The notes: generated by a model from the letters alone, not told the origin. Positions 1 to 7,975 are shown, counted from the stretch's first letter. The stretch is 56,703 bases of DNA from Nitrososphaera sp. (GCA_039938515.1 JBDUUL010000016.1:1-56703), one strand, 5' to 3'. Numbers and translations: made by a program.

Positions 1-1
1 A

Positions 2-178
2 AAGCGCTGCCAGATATGCGAGATATTCATAAAGTGGGATGGCCTATGGTGCCCGTGCTGCGGCTATAGACTTAGGACAAAGCCGAGGAACCTAAAGTAC
101 AAGGCAAAGCTGAGGGCAAAGAACAAGAAGCAGGAACTCAAGGTTCCACCCAAGCCCATCGCTGTCAGAACTCGCTGA
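2..178 (+). CDS. Zinc-ribbon protein, C-terminal part (partial)
   Basis: This is the end of a gene cut by the window edge. The visible 58 residues read KRCQICEIFIKWDGLWCPCC and then a strongly basic tail of repeated Lys and Arg. Two CxxC pairs 12 residues apart should bind one zinc ion. The basic tail, rich in KxK and AKxK pieces, suggests contact with nucleic acid or the ribosome. It ends 9 bases before the next reading frame, so the two are probably co-transcribed. I recognise only a small archaeal zinc-ribbon protein, not a named family. The start and any N-terminal domain lie outside the window. Confidence 0.7.
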   Translation, partial: KRCQICEIFIKWDGLWCPCCGYRLRTKPRNLKYKAKLRAKNKKQELKVPPKPIAVRTR

Positions 179-187
179 TCCTGAAAA

Positions 188-592
188 TTGGACCACGTCC
201 CGGAGCCTATGCTAACCACCAAGGTTAGCAGCGATCTTGGGAGGGAATTTCTTACCCAGTTTTTGTTCTACCCAAATGGGATTTTCGTCATGATTTCCGA
301 GGGCGAGCCCAGAATAGGCGCGCTCTCCGTCTCTATTTCCTCTTCCAACAGGGCGAACACCGCCAAGGTCATACCAAGCAAGCTTAATGCAGTGTTTGTC
401 AATACTGTCACGGAAAAGATTGCGTTGATGACAAATGGAATCTCCATTGTTTCGCTCCACTCAAAGGCGCAACTTGAACTAGAGGATATGAAAGCAATTA
501 TGGGAGAGATAATGAGGGTACTTGGTGGAAGGGCCTCGGTTGAAGGAGCGACAGAATTGGGACAGAGCAAACATAAAGACATCGAAGGATAA
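188..592 (+). CDS. LpdD-like prenylated-flavin chaperone (probable)
   Basis: This is a 134-residue protein with a TTG start; an ATG at 209 is an alternative. The N-terminal half carries a hydrophobic strand pattern ending in EPRIGALSVSI, resembling the IGAVS segment of the LpdD/PAC-type family. LpdD-like proteins assist UbiD-family decarboxylases, which need prenylated FMN. The next gene overlaps this one by about 70 bases and is a UbiD-family decarboxylase, which supports the call. The protein has no signal peptide or membrane segment, so it is cytoplasmic. The family assignment is by eye from a short motif plus context. A generic proteasome-assembly-chaperone-like fold is the main alternative. 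Confidence 0.5.
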   Translation: MDHVPEPMLTTKVSSDLGREFLTQFLFYPNGIFVMISEGEPRIGALSVSISSSNRANTAKVIPSKLNAVFVNTVTEKIALMTNGISIVSLHSKAQLELEDMKAIMGEIMRVLGGRASVEGATELGQSKHKDIEG

Positions 593-2006
593 TTCACCCT
601 CCGGTGCGGCAGCTGATCTGAGGGGTTTTCTTCAAGTCCTGCGTGAAAAGGGCGAGCTTCTCGAGACTGAGACGGAGATAAGCACCAAGTTTGAACTTGC
701 CGCCGCAGTCGCTGAGATGGAAGGTCGCGAGGCTGTCATGTTCCGGAAGGTCAAGGAAAGCAGCATGCTCGTGGCCTGTAATGGCTGCGGCACGCCTTAC
801 AGATTTCTCCTGTCAATCGACTCAAAAGGTGCGACCGAAAGTTCTATGCCGCGGACAGAAGTCAAGCGCCTGATTCATCAGAGGGTCGCTTATGCGCTTG
901 GTCATCTGTCGGCACCAACAGAGATCACGTCTGAAGCCCCTTTTGAAACCAATACTTCTAAAAATCTGGCTGACCTGCCAATTGTCACCCACTTTGAGAA
1001 AGACGCAGGGGCCTTCATTACTTCTTCTTCCGTATTCGTAAGAGATGAGGAGAGAGGAAATCAAAACTCGTCCGTACACCGGATGCTGTACCTCGACAGC
1101 AAGCACATGGCAATCAGGATGGTCGAGGGAAGGCACCTTCACAAGTGCTTCACCTACGCAAAGGAGCACGGCCAGGATCTCCGCGTTGCAGTCTGTATCG
1201 GGCTGCACCCGGCCATCACAATCGCATCGGCCTACCAGGCAAGCTACGGCACTGATGAGATGCAAATTGCCAATGCACTTCTGGACGGCCGACTTTATGC
1301 GAAAAAACTGGCCAGCTCTGGTCTCATGGTTCCGGCCAGCTCAGAGATTGTTCTTGAGGGCAGAATCCTGCACGACCAGACTCACGAGGAATGGATGGTC
1401 GAAATGCTGCGGACTTATGATTTCAAGAGACAACAGCCAGTTTTCGAGCTTGAAAGGATCCTTTACCGCGACAACGCGATTTATTACGACATCTTGCCGG
1501 GTTACTTGGAGCACCGACTGCTGATGGGGATGCCGGTCGAGTCCAAGATGTACGACCAAATCAAAGCAACGGTACCGAACACCAAGTCCGTGCATCTTAC
1601 TGACGGCGGCTGCAACTGGCTCTCGGCGGTCGTCCAGATCGAAAAGAGGCTCGAAGGCGAGCCAAAGAATGCCATCCTGGCCGCATTCTCGTCTCATCCC
1701 TCCCTCAAGATGGTCACGATCGTAGACCATGACATCGACCCTACCAGCGCAGTGGCCGTGGAGTACGCCGTTGCTACCAGATGCCAGGCCGACAGGGACA
1801 TTGTGACGGTACCCGGAGCGAAAGGTTCGAGCTTGGATCCTTCAAGCGATCAGGCCAACCTCTTGACTACCAAAATAGGCATAGACGCGACCGCAACGCT
1901 GCTCAAGCCCAAAGAGCGATTCGAGATCGCCAGGATTCCAAACCAGGCTGGGATCCGTATAGAACGATATTTCCCCGCGAGGAAAAACCACTCGACAAGA
2001 GAATAA
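522..2006 (+). CDS. UbiD-family decarboxylase, probable anhydromevalonate phosphate decarboxylase
   Basis: This 494-residue UbiD-family protein should bind prenylated FMN and decarboxylate an alpha,beta-unsaturated acid. The recognisable core begins at about residue 32 (DLRGFLQVL). It includes the HRMLYLDSKHMAIR segment, the LHPAITIASA region and SSEIVLEGRI, which fits the conserved acidic active-site stretch. In most archaea the single UbiD homologue serves the modified mevalonate pathway, converting trans-anhydromevalonate 5-phosphate to isopentenyl phosphate. That specific role is inferred from family knowledge. TTG at 522 or GTG at 525 are the only usable starts I see before the core, and both overlap the upstream gene by about 70 bases. 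Other aromatic-acid decarboxylases of the family remain possible. Confidence 0.8.
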   Translation: MVEGPRLKERQNWDRANIKTSKDNSPSGAAADLRGFLQVLREKGELLETETEISTKFELAAAVAEMEGREAVMFRKVKESSMLVACNGCGTPYRFLLSIDSKGATESSMPRTEVKRLIHQRVAYALGHLSAPTEITSEAPFETNTSKNLADLPIVTHFEKDAGAFITSSSVFVRDEERGNQNSSVHRMLYLDSKHMAIRMVEGRHLHKCFTYAKEHGQDLRVAVCIGLHPAITIASAYQASYGTDEMQIANALLDGRLYAKKLASSGLMVPASSEIVLEGRILHDQTHEEWMVEMLRTYDFKRQQPVFELERILYRDNAIYYDILPGYLEHRLLMGMPVESKMYDQIKATVPNTKSVHLTDGGCNWLSAVVQIEKRLEGEPKNAILAAFSSHPSLKMVTIVDHDIDPTSAVAVEYAVATRCQADRDIVTVPGAKGSSLDPSSDQANLLTTKIGIDATATLLKPKERFEIARIPNQAGIRIERYFPARKNHSTRE

Positions 2007-2010
2007 ATAT
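2003..2010 (+). promoter_or_regulatory. TATA box of gene at 2035
   Basis: ATAAATAT overlaps the stop codon of the decarboxylase gene and lies about 28 bases before the ATG at 2035. That spacing predicts a leaderless transcript for the two following genes. Confidence 0.5.
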
Positions 2011-2034
2011 CCTTGCTAAGTAAAGACTGGGGCT

Positions 2035-2361
2035 ATGAAGCCCAACAACTTTGCTATGAGAGACTGGCATTTGGAGCACGTTGAAAAAGTCATTCTTAGG
2101 TTTGTAAAGGGGCTTTCGCCTGACGCTTCATCTTTTGAGAAAAGGAATTACAAAAAATATAGCACAGTCTCGAGTTGCGGCAAGCAAATTGAATACGATA
2201 TCAAACATGGCGTTACTATGGAAGAAGTAATGGCAGTGGTGAGAAAAATTAGGCACGACAAGCAGTTCCGGGATTTGCAAAAGAGCCCGGAATCGCTCCA
2301 GCGTCTGGATGAACTTGAAAGGCAGATTTGTGCGCCAAAGAAAGTTGCAACGTGGTTCTAA
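2035..2361 (+). CDS. Conserved small protein of unknown function
   Basis: This is a 108-residue, mostly helical and basic protein without cysteine pairs, a signal peptide or membrane segments. It contains a central YDIKHGVTMEEVMAVVRKIRHDKQF segment (shown here as its key stretch) typical of two amphipathic helices, followed by a third helix. I do not recognise the family. The ATG at 2035 lies about 28 bases after a TATA-like ATAAATAT, so the message is probably leaderless. The stop codon abuts the ATG of the next gene directly, which indicates translational coupling with the 187-residue protein downstream and a shared role. Confidence 0.6.
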   Translation: MKPNNFAMRDWHLEHVEKVILRFVKGLSPDASSFEKRNYKKYSTVSSCGKQIEYDIKHGVTMEEVMAVVRKIRHDKQFRDLQKSPESLQRLDELERQICAPKKVATWF

Positions 2362-2925
2362 ATGTCCGAATTCAGGTTCACCGACGGAAACCTGATTATC
2401 CTCTACGCGCAGTTCAGGCCTCACTCGTCTGATGCTGGCGCCCTTCCGGAATACATCATCCGGCGGATTCAGACCTGCATCGAAACGTATACCATGGTTG
2501 TCAAGTCAAAACCGGACGCCAACAAGAGCATGGTCGTGCTGGTGGCAGACGCCAACATGGTAGAGCCCATAAAGCGAATGCTTGCAAGTGGAGGGATCGA
2601 TGAAAAAATAGTAGCTGCAGATACCGAATCGCAGAGCGTTGGACAGGCGATTGAAAACGTCCACAGCATAATCCAGTCAAAGCCCAACCCGCCTTTCATA
2701 TACTTTATAGCATCATACTGGCTCCAGGATGTCTTTAATTCTACAGTAATCTCCAAACTAAAGGGCATCAAGGTGCAGTTCTACGGGTCCCTGGACCAGA
2801 GACCTCTTCAGGAAATTGAAGCAGACAGGGCGGCTGACGCGCCGAAGAAAGGCACAGAGTACTACAAGCGCAAGGCGCAGAACAGGGCAGTTGACATGCT
2901 CCTAAACGTAATATTTCCTGACTGA
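2362..2925 (+). CDS. Conserved protein of unknown function, alpha/beta fold
   Basis: This 187-residue soluble protein begins immediately after the stop codon of its neighbour. Alternating hydrophobic strands (NLIILYAQF, SMVVLVADA, PPFIYFIASYW and IKVQFYGSL) with intervening helices suggest a Rossmann-like or DUF218-like alpha/beta fold. The stretch TESQSVGQAIENVHSII faintly recalls the ExxNTxEN part of DUF218 proteins, but I could not confirm that by eye. There are no metal-binding cysteines. The last 40 residues are charged and basic. Co-translation with the 2035 gene suggests they act together. No function can be assigned from sequence alone. Confidence 0.6.
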   Translation: MSEFRFTDGNLIILYAQFRPHSSDAGALPEYIIRRIQTCIETYTMVVKSKPDANKSMVVLVADANMVEPIKRMLASGGIDEKIVAADTESQSVGQAIENVHSIIQSKPNPPFIYFIASYWLQDVFNSTVISKLKGIKVQFYGSLDQRPLQEIEADRAADAPKKGTEYYKRKAQNRAVDMLLNVIFPD

Positions 2926-2943
2926 GCCCTCGGGCTGACAAAG

Positions 2944-2952
2944 ATTTAATAT
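2944..2952 (+). promoter_or_regulatory. TATA box for tRNA-Gly
   Basis: ATTTAATAT lies 27-35 bases before the first base of the tRNA-Gly gene, the normal place for an archaeal TATA box of a tRNA transcribed by the single RNA polymerase. Confidence 0.55.
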
Positions 2953-2978
2953 CCATAACCAGCTCGGCATATTCGAAA

Positions 2979-3069
2979 GCGGTCATCGTCTAGTTTGGTC
3001 TAGGACACTGGCCTTCCATGCGTCGTGCGAGGTCAGCCCGTAACCCGGGTTCAAATCCCGGTGACCGCA
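2979..3069 (+). tRNA. tRNA-Gly (anticodon TCC) with 16-base intron
   Basis: Acceptor arms GCGGTCA and TGACCGC pair perfectly, the T arm is CCGGG-TTCAAAT-CCCGG, and the discriminator is A3069. The anticodon loop reads C-T-TCC-A, giving glycine. An intron sits at the canonical 37/38 site, bases 3019-3034. The bulge-helix-bulge signal is visible: CTTC (3013-3016) pairs with GAGG (3029-3032), with bulges CA|T and TC|A. After removal the anticodon stem is CTGGC with GCCCG, leaving one U-C mismatch at 28/42. Only CC of the 3' CCA follows the discriminator in the genome. A TATA box precedes the gene. Confidence 0.9.
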
Positions 3070-3105
3070 CCTATGTTTAGGGTGCGGACCATTCCTGCTG
3101 TCAAA

Positions 3106-3609
3106 TCATTTCTGAAGATTCGAGCTGAAGGTCTTTGAAACGAGCGTCGTACCTGACTCGATGTCCGTGCTACCCTGGACGCTCCAGTTCAGGCTCGTAG
3201 AGTTGGCCCGGATAGCCTTGAAAAGTGCAGCGTTGGAGTCTGAATACTGCATTGTCGTCGAATCCGTGACGGGTATTGACGAATCGGTAAACAACGCAGG
3301 GCGGCCATTCAGGGGCACATCCTCGTACGAGAGGCTTCCGCTCGCCACCTTGGTTCCGTTTGCCATGATGTCATAGTCTATTTTTGAAGTTGTAAGAGTC
3401 CGGTCGTTGTGGTTGGTTACCGTAAAAGTTGGCTTCAAGATGAGGTTCTGATCGTTGTTCGGGTCAACGCTTGCCGAAATGCCTGTCAGGGTAATGTCGA
3501 ATTTGTTGACGTCAATGGGCGTTTCAACGATAAGCGGGTAAAGAACAATCGTGAGACCGACTGCCGCAATAGACGCAATCAAGGCGGCCCGCCTTGGACC
3601 TATTATCAA
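3106..3609 (-). CDS. Membrane-anchored extracytoplasmic protein, LEA14-like
   Basis: This is a 167-residue protein read from TTG at 3609, which has a GAGGT ribosome-binding sequence about 10 bases upstream. The open frame continues to 3753 but would then run through the divergent promoter. After a short basic start (IIGPRR) comes one membrane helix, about residues 9-28, and then an outward-facing domain of beta strands rich in Ser, Thr, Asp and Asn. Its pattern FDITLTGISAS ... PTFTVTNHNDRTLTTSKIDYDI is typical of LEA14/WHy-like beta sandwiches. The role is unknown. It is divergently transcribed from the CopD-like gene and both may use one palindromic TATA box. Confidence 0.65.
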   Translation of the reverse strand: MIIGPRRAALIASIAAVGLTIVLYPLIVETPIDVNKFDITLTGISASVDPNNDQNLILKPTFTVTNHNDRTLTTSKIDYDIMANGTKVASGSLSYEDVPLNGRPALFTDSSIPVTDSTTMQYSDSNAALFKAIRANSTSLNWSVQGSTDIESGTTLVSKTFSSNLQK

Positions 3610-3670
3610 ACTTCGCCTTACCTCTTCGTGCAGCGGATTAAAATGTTTCTGGAAATTAGCAGTTGCAGCA

Positions 3671-3685
3671 TCGATAATATATCGA
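3671..3685. promoter_or_regulatory. Palindromic TATA element of a divergent promoter
   Basis: TCGATA-ATA-TATCGA is a perfect 6-3-6 palindrome. It lies about 27 bases before the ATG at 3705 on the plus strand, fitting a leaderless message, and about 65 bases before the TTG at 3609 on the minus strand, fitting a leader with a Shine-Dalgarno site. Confidence 0.5.
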
Positions 3686-3704
3686 GAACGCGAAACGCGA
3701 AGAA

Positions 3705-4202
3705 ATGGCGCTTGCGGATGCACTTGTTCTCTGGGTGCATCTGATTTGCGCATCTATCTGGGTCGGAGGTTCCATTTTCATAGGAGCCGTGCTGGTGCCC
3801 GTTCTGAAGACCTACACTCGGAGCACCGAGGAGCTTGTTGCATTGATGGTAAAAGTCGGCAGGCGGTTTAACAAGATTACCATCCCCGCTTTTGCCATCC
3901 TCGTTGCGACCGGCATCTACAACTCGCGTGCGTTTATAGGCGAACCATCAGGATTGCTCGGCTCCGCATACGGTGAAATTTTGCTCGTAAAGATAGCGCT
4001 TGTACTGGCGACGATTGTCACGTACATCGTCCACATCAAGATTTTGGACGCAAAACTTGAACAAAAGATAATGTCCGGCTACGGCGGAAACGTGTACGTA
4101 CAGTCCGTCCGTTCGAAGATAATCCATCTTGGTCGCGTAATAGTAATTCTTTCCGTAGCTATCCTCCTGCTCGCAGCCATGCTGCGCAGCGGCGCGCTTT
4201 AG
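3705..4202 (+). CDS. CopD-like integral membrane protein
   Basis: This 165-residue protein has four predicted membrane helices, at about residues 5-28, 58-75, 90-115 and 140-160. The first helix carries the WVHLICASIWVGG pattern, with His followed by Trp-Val-Gly-Gly, typical of the CopD superfamily of copper-resistance and heme/copper-associated membrane proteins. A role in copper handling would suit an ammonia oxidiser with copper enzymes, but that is inference. The ATG is about 27 bases after a palindromic TATA element. The stop codon overlaps the stop codon of the convergent rtcA gene by two bases. Confidence 0.75.
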   Translation: MALADALVLWVHLICASIWVGGSIFIGAVLVPVLKTYTRSTEELVALMVKVGRRFNKITIPAFAILVATGIYNSRAFIGEPSGLLGSAYGEILLVKIALVLATIVTYIVHIKILDAKLEQKIMSGYGGNVYVQSVRSKIIHLGRVIVILSVAILLLAAMLRSGAL

Positions 4203-5266
4203 GAAATACCCTGTTGCACAGGCACAATTTCAACAACATCCCCAGGCCTGTCTGAATCGGCATGCAGTGAATATTTGCACCCCGTGAGGGCAGCGGCTAC
4301 GTGGAGATTTGTAAGCAGATGAGGAGTCCTCCGAGGAGTCCTGACAGCGGACTTGCCTGTAGCTAGTGAGAGAGGCAGGACAAGCATGTCTGCGAGGTGG
4401 GAGTCGACTGCCGCTCGGCAATCTATAGTGTCCAGAAATGCCTGCGCGGCTTCCCTTCCGACCTCCTCTGCGCGCTTGCCAAGTTCCCCGATGCAGTCTC
4501 CGCCGCAAAACACGCCGGGCTCATCTGATGAGTATACCAAGACAGACGAACCGGGCGAGCGTGCTGTTTCTATCGAGGATGTGCACGTGTGCGCGCTCAA
4601 TCCCGCTCTTTCAATTGCTGCGAGCGCAGCAGCGATCTGTCTGTCTGCCACGTGCTTTGGGAGGTCACTGCATACGCTGATGATTTTGGGTGGGGGTTGA
4701 CGGAATGCTGGAAGCTCAAAGGGCAGGACCTGCTTGCATGGAAAGATATCCACGGACACAATACCGCCGCCCTTTGGATAGTACCCCCTCCGTTCCACCT
4801 GCACGGAAAATTCCAGTCCAATCGCACGGTAGGCTGGCCGGACAACATGGCGAATGTAATCGATAGTTGGGCTGGCTCTGACATCTGTGCCTCCGATAAT
4901 ACGCAGTGATGCCCTGTTGCGCGTCAAAGCAACTGCAGGCACGATGGTCATCAGGACAAGGGGGATGCTTCCTGCGGTACCAATGTCAGCTGTATCGCCG
5001 ATGGGCTCAAAAGAAGGCGAGTCGGGAGGCTCGAAACGAATCCATTCAGAGCCCACCTGAAGATTCTCGACCTTTGCAGAAAACAGCTCTGCCAGCAGCT
5101 TGATGGCCGATAGGTGCTGGGGCCTCAGACCGGGGTTTGGCCGTCCTGATCTAATTTTTTCAACGACAAGAGGAGTCCCGAGAATTATGGAGAGGGAAAC
5201 CGACGTGCGGAGTATCTGGCCGCCGCCTTCGCCGATAGACCCGTCTACAGTGATTACTTCCCTCAA
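4199..5266 (-). CDS. rtcA: RNA 3'-terminal phosphate cyclase
   Basis: This 355-residue enzyme uses ATP to convert an RNA 3'-phosphate to a 2',3'-cyclic phosphate through a covalent adenylylated histidine. Family hallmarks are the N-terminal DGSIGEGGGQILRT, followed by RPNPGLRPQH at about residues 42-51. The C-terminal SHLADMLVLPLSLA contains the likely nucleophile, near His290. The length is normal for the family. The start is TTG at 5266. The gene is monocistronic and convergent with the CopD-like gene. In this window it belongs to the RNA-maturation theme: two tRNA genes with introns lie nearby, although splicing ligation itself uses RtcB. Confidence 0.93.
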   Translation of the reverse strand: MREVITVDGSIGEGGGQILRTSVSLSIILGTPLVVEKIRSGRPNPGLRPQHLSAIKLLAELFSAKVENLQVGSEWIRFEPPDSPSFEPIGDTADIGTAGSIPLVLMTIVPAVALTRNRASLRIIGGTDVRASPTIDYIRHVVRPAYRAIGLEFSVQVERRGYYPKGGGIVSVDIFPCKQVLPFELPAFRQPPPKIISVCSDLPKHVADRQIAAALAAIERAGLSAHTCTSSIETARSPGSSVLVYSSDEPGVFCGGDCIGELGKRAEEVGREAAQAFLDTIDCRAAVDSHLADMLVLPLSLATGKSAVRTPRRTPHLLTNLHVAAALTGCKYSLHADSDRPGDVVEIVPVQQGIS

Positions 5267-5344
5267 TATACCACCAGGCCAGTTTCACTCAAAGGCGGAC
5301 GACGTACCACTGTCTTTCTTTCAAATGACACAAAATAAATTTAA

Positions 5345-5352
5345 TTTAAATT
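5345..5352 (+). promoter_or_regulatory. TATA box of nadM
   Basis: TTTAAATT in a long A/T run lies 24-31 bases before the TTG start of nadM at 5376, which predicts a leaderless message. Confidence 0.5.
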
Positions 5353-5375
5353 ACTAGTCTGGTGCAGGCAAATCA

Positions 5376-5906
5376 TTGCGCACCGGCCTGTTTGTTGGAA
5401 GGTTCCAGCCGTTCCACAATGGTCACCTTGCCAGCGCCAGGTATTCGCTCGAAAAGGTTGACCGCTTGGTAATCGTCGTCGGAAGCGCCCAGAAGAGCCA
5501 CGAGTGGCGTAACCCCTTTACCGCTGGCGAGCGGATAAGCATGATAAAGGCTTCCCTCGATGCCGAGGAAGGATTTGACTGGCGACGGCTTTTGCTTATC
5601 CCGGTGCCCGACATCGACGTACATAACCTTTGGGTGAGCTACCTAGACCTTTTCGTGCCCAAGTATGACGTTGTTTTCACTAACGATCCGCTTACAAAAT
5701 TACTCTTCCAGGAGCGGGGCAAGCTGGTCGACGAGCCGGCTCTCATAAGCAGAAAGGACCTGTCCGCGACAGAAGTTCGGCGGCGCATTACCTCCGATGA
5801 GAGCTGGCAAGAGCTCGTTCCAGAGCAAGTAGTTGACTTTATTCGGCAGCTTGACGGTGAGCACAGAATCAAGAGTCTGAGCAATACGGGCCATATGGGC
5901 CACTAG
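5376..5906 (+). CDS. nadM: Nicotinamide-nucleotide adenylyltransferase
   Basis: This 176-residue archaeal NMN adenylyltransferase makes NAD from NMN and ATP in the cytoplasm. The nucleotidyltransferase motif GRFQPFHNGH occupies residues 8-17, with the HxGH histidines at 14 and 17. The second signature, DLSATEVRRRI, lies near residue 128. The length matches archaeal NadM. The start is TTG at 5376, placed about 27 bases after a TATA box and giving the expected N-terminus MRTGLFVGRF. The gene stands alone between the divergent rtcA and an unknown gene. Confidence 0.95.
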   Translation: MRTGLFVGRFQPFHNGHLASARYSLEKVDRLVIVVGSAQKSHEWRNPFTAGERISMIKASLDAEEGFDWRRLLLIPVPDIDVHNLWVSYLDLFVPKYDVVFTNDPLTKLLFQERGKLVDEPALISRKDLSATEVRRRITSDESWQELVPEQVVDFIRQLDGEHRIKSLSNTGHMGH

Positions 5907-6053
5907 CTGGACAGTCGCCAGCCTTTTAGTAAAGAATCCCAGTAGTCACAGGGCAGGCTGGGTGCCTGAATGGGTGGGCTCGCGGCCGAATCGGTTGGTT
6001 ATACGGCCTACAAACAACCGATCGAATGCCAAACAGGGAAAAAATATATTTCT

Positions 6054-6470
6054 ATGATGTGTTCCATAGAGAACGCAGTGTTCGGCGCAGGCAAACCCAA
6101 GAATGAGGCCACTCGAGGTGCGTTGTTTGAAGAGGCAGCATGGTATGAGGATCTCAACAAGCTGTCCAATGAGGAGCTAATGAGAATGTATACGATGCTG
6201 GCAGACGGGCAGTACAGGTTTGCAAAAAACGCATGGTACATCCCGCTTGGAAGCGATCAACGATGTCCCATTATGGTCGCTAAGGGATTCAGATCTCCGG
6301 ATACTCTCGACAAGATGGCAGAGTTTCAAGACACGGCAAAGGTCCTGGAAAAGGATTTCCGCAGTTTTATTGATGCCTGGGACTTTGGTCAAATTTCAGA
6401 GCTTGACATCGAAAAAGCAATTCTGAAAATACTTGAATCCCGCAATATCGAGATAACAAAGCCGCTCTAG
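6054..6470 (+). CDS. Conserved protein of unknown function
   Basis: This is a soluble, mostly helical acidic protein of about 138 residues. The open frame extends back to 5970. However, the AATATAT box at about 6042-6049 lies inside that extension, so the real start is more likely ATG at 6054 or 6057, or GTG at 6078 if leaderless. The central part, LSNEELMRMYTMLADGQYRF, and the C-terminal helix FGQISELDIEKAILKILESR look like ordered helices. There are no metal ligands or membrane segments. I do not recognise the family. It sits alone between nadM and gatD. Confidence 0.5.
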   Translation: MMCSIENAVFGAGKPKNEATRGALFEEAAWYEDLNKLSNEELMRMYTMLADGQYRFAKNAWYIPLGSDQRCPIMVAKGFRSPDTLDKMAEFQDTAKVLEKDFRSFIDAWDFGQISELDIEKAILKILESRNIEITKPL

Positions 6471-6557
6471 CTTGTTTCGCAGGAGCACAGTGCAGGCGAG
6501 ACTCCCAGGCCGAGCTCGTTGATAAAGATACAACGGCACGAAGGCCTAGCGCCTATC

Positions 6558-6565
6558 TTAATATA
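6558..6565 (+). promoter_or_regulatory. TATA box of gatD
   Basis: TTAATATA lies 25-32 bases before the GTG start at 6590, so gatD is probably leaderless. Confidence 0.55.
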
Positions 6566-6589
6566 CTCTGATCCATTTCCGGACTCAAC

Positions 6590-7942
6590 GTGTCATTTCG
6601 GGAGTCAGGAGGCTACAAGGGGCAGACAGCTCAGCTACTAGCCGCAGCTGGCGCAAAAGTTGGCGACAAGGTCACGATTGTCGAACAGGACGCGCGGCTC
6701 GAGGGCATCCTGATGCCCAGATACGAGTCTGCAGCCGGTGATTATGTCGTAATTAAACTCAGGAGCGGCTATAACGCGGGTGTTGAGGTGGCAAAAATAA
6801 AATCGATTATCAGGCAAGATACTGAAGATTCGCAACAGCATGCCCCCTCAGTTCAGAGGGGAGAGACAAGGTCCGGATTCGTGTCAAACGAGCTTCCAAA
6901 GATCTCGCTTCTAAGTACCGGCGGGACGATTGCGAGTAAGGTCGATTATAGGACCGGCGCGGTCAGGCCCGCGCTCAGCGCCCAAGAACTGTACGAGTCC
7001 GTGCCGGAGCTAGACAAGGTGGCACAGATAGAGCCTACGGTTCTCTTTAGCGAATACAGCGAAAACCTCACTCCAGCCCACTGGACGGGTATTGCTGGGG
7101 CAGTTACTGAAAAGGTTCGTGCGGGTAGCTTCGCTGGCATCGTGATAGCCCATGGAACGGACACCATGCATTACACGGCTTCCGCGCTTAGTTTTGCTCT
7201 GCGAGGCGTCCCCATTCCCGTTGTTCTTGTTGGCGCGCAAAGGTCATCGGACAGGCCATCCTCTGACGCGGCCCTTAACCTTCAGGGTGCGGCTACCTTT
7301 GCCGCAAAATCGAAGACGCCGGGAGTCTTTGTAGCAATGCATGCGGACCTTTCGGACCAGGTCATTGCCTGCCATATGGGAACCAGGGTGAGGAAAAATC
7401 ATACAAGCAGGCGCGACGCCTTCGAATCTATTGACGCAGAGCCTGTTGCCCTGGTGAGAGGCACAGAAATAACCGTGTCCGGCGAATGGCGGGCAAGGTT
7501 CGACAGCCAGTTCAGAATTTCTAACGTGTTTGTTGCAAACCCGCGTTTTGATCCGCGCGTCTCTCTCCTCAAGTACTATCCGGGATTTGAGCCCTCGATT
7601 ATAGAAAATCTTGTTGCTGCGGGACACAGGGCGTTGATTCTCGAAGGAACCGGCCTGGGCCATGTGAGCAGAAGTACCTTTGAATCAATTCGGCGCGCGA
7701 TAGCCGGCGGAGTGGCAGTCTTCATGACATCACAGTGCATCTGGGGAAGAGTCAGGATGACAGTTTACGACACAGGCCGGGACCTGCTTGAAATAGGAGT
7801 CATCCCGCTCTCGGATATGATTTCGGAGACCGCGCTGACAAAAGCAATGTGGGCGCTTGCAAATTCCAGCAGCCAGGACGAGTTTAAAGAGGCAATGACT
7901 CAGAACCTTGCCTTCGAGATGTCAGACACGATTGAAATCTGA
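6590..7942 (+). CDS. gatD: Glu-tRNA(Gln) amidotransferase subunit D
   Basis: This 450-residue glutaminase-like subunit of the archaeal GatDE complex releases ammonia used to convert Glu-tRNA(Gln) to Gln-tRNA(Gln). An N-terminal beta-barrel domain of about 90 residues precedes an L-asparaginase-type domain. The catalytic signature STGGTIAS gives Thr110 and Thr113, and AHGTDTMHYTASAL supplies the second Thr-Asp pair. GTG at 6590 is favoured because a TATA box lies about 28 bases upstream. Its partner gatE lies 1.5 kb downstream on the same strand, separated by a divergently oriented htrA-type gene, so the two are not one operon here. Confidence 0.95.
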   Translation: MSFRESGGYKGQTAQLLAAAGAKVGDKVTIVEQDARLEGILMPRYESAAGDYVVIKLRSGYNAGVEVAKIKSIIRQDTEDSQQHAPSVQRGETRSGFVSNELPKISLLSTGGTIASKVDYRTGAVRPALSAQELYESVPELDKVAQIEPTVLFSEYSENLTPAHWTGIAGAVTEKVRAGSFAGIVIAHGTDTMHYTASALSFALRGVPIPVVLVGAQRSSDRPSSDAALNLQGAATFAAKSKTPGVFVAMHADLSDQVIACHMGTRVRKNHTSRRDAFESIDAEPVALVRGTEITVSGEWRARFDSQFRISNVFVANPRFDPRVSLLKYYPGFEPSIIENLVAAGHRALILEGTGLGHVSRSTFESIRRAIAGGVAVFMTSQCIWGRVRMTVYDTGRDLLEIGVIPLSDMISETALTKAMWALANSSSQDEFKEAMTQNLAFEMSDTIEI

Positions 7943-7975
7943 CAAAGATACGCCCACGAGTTTTTCCCCTTGTAC

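Noticed and set aside
2927-2938. Small inverted repeat AGCCC-TC-GGGCT after the 187-residue gene
   Set aside because: The loop is only two bases and no T-tract follows, so I do not call it a terminator.
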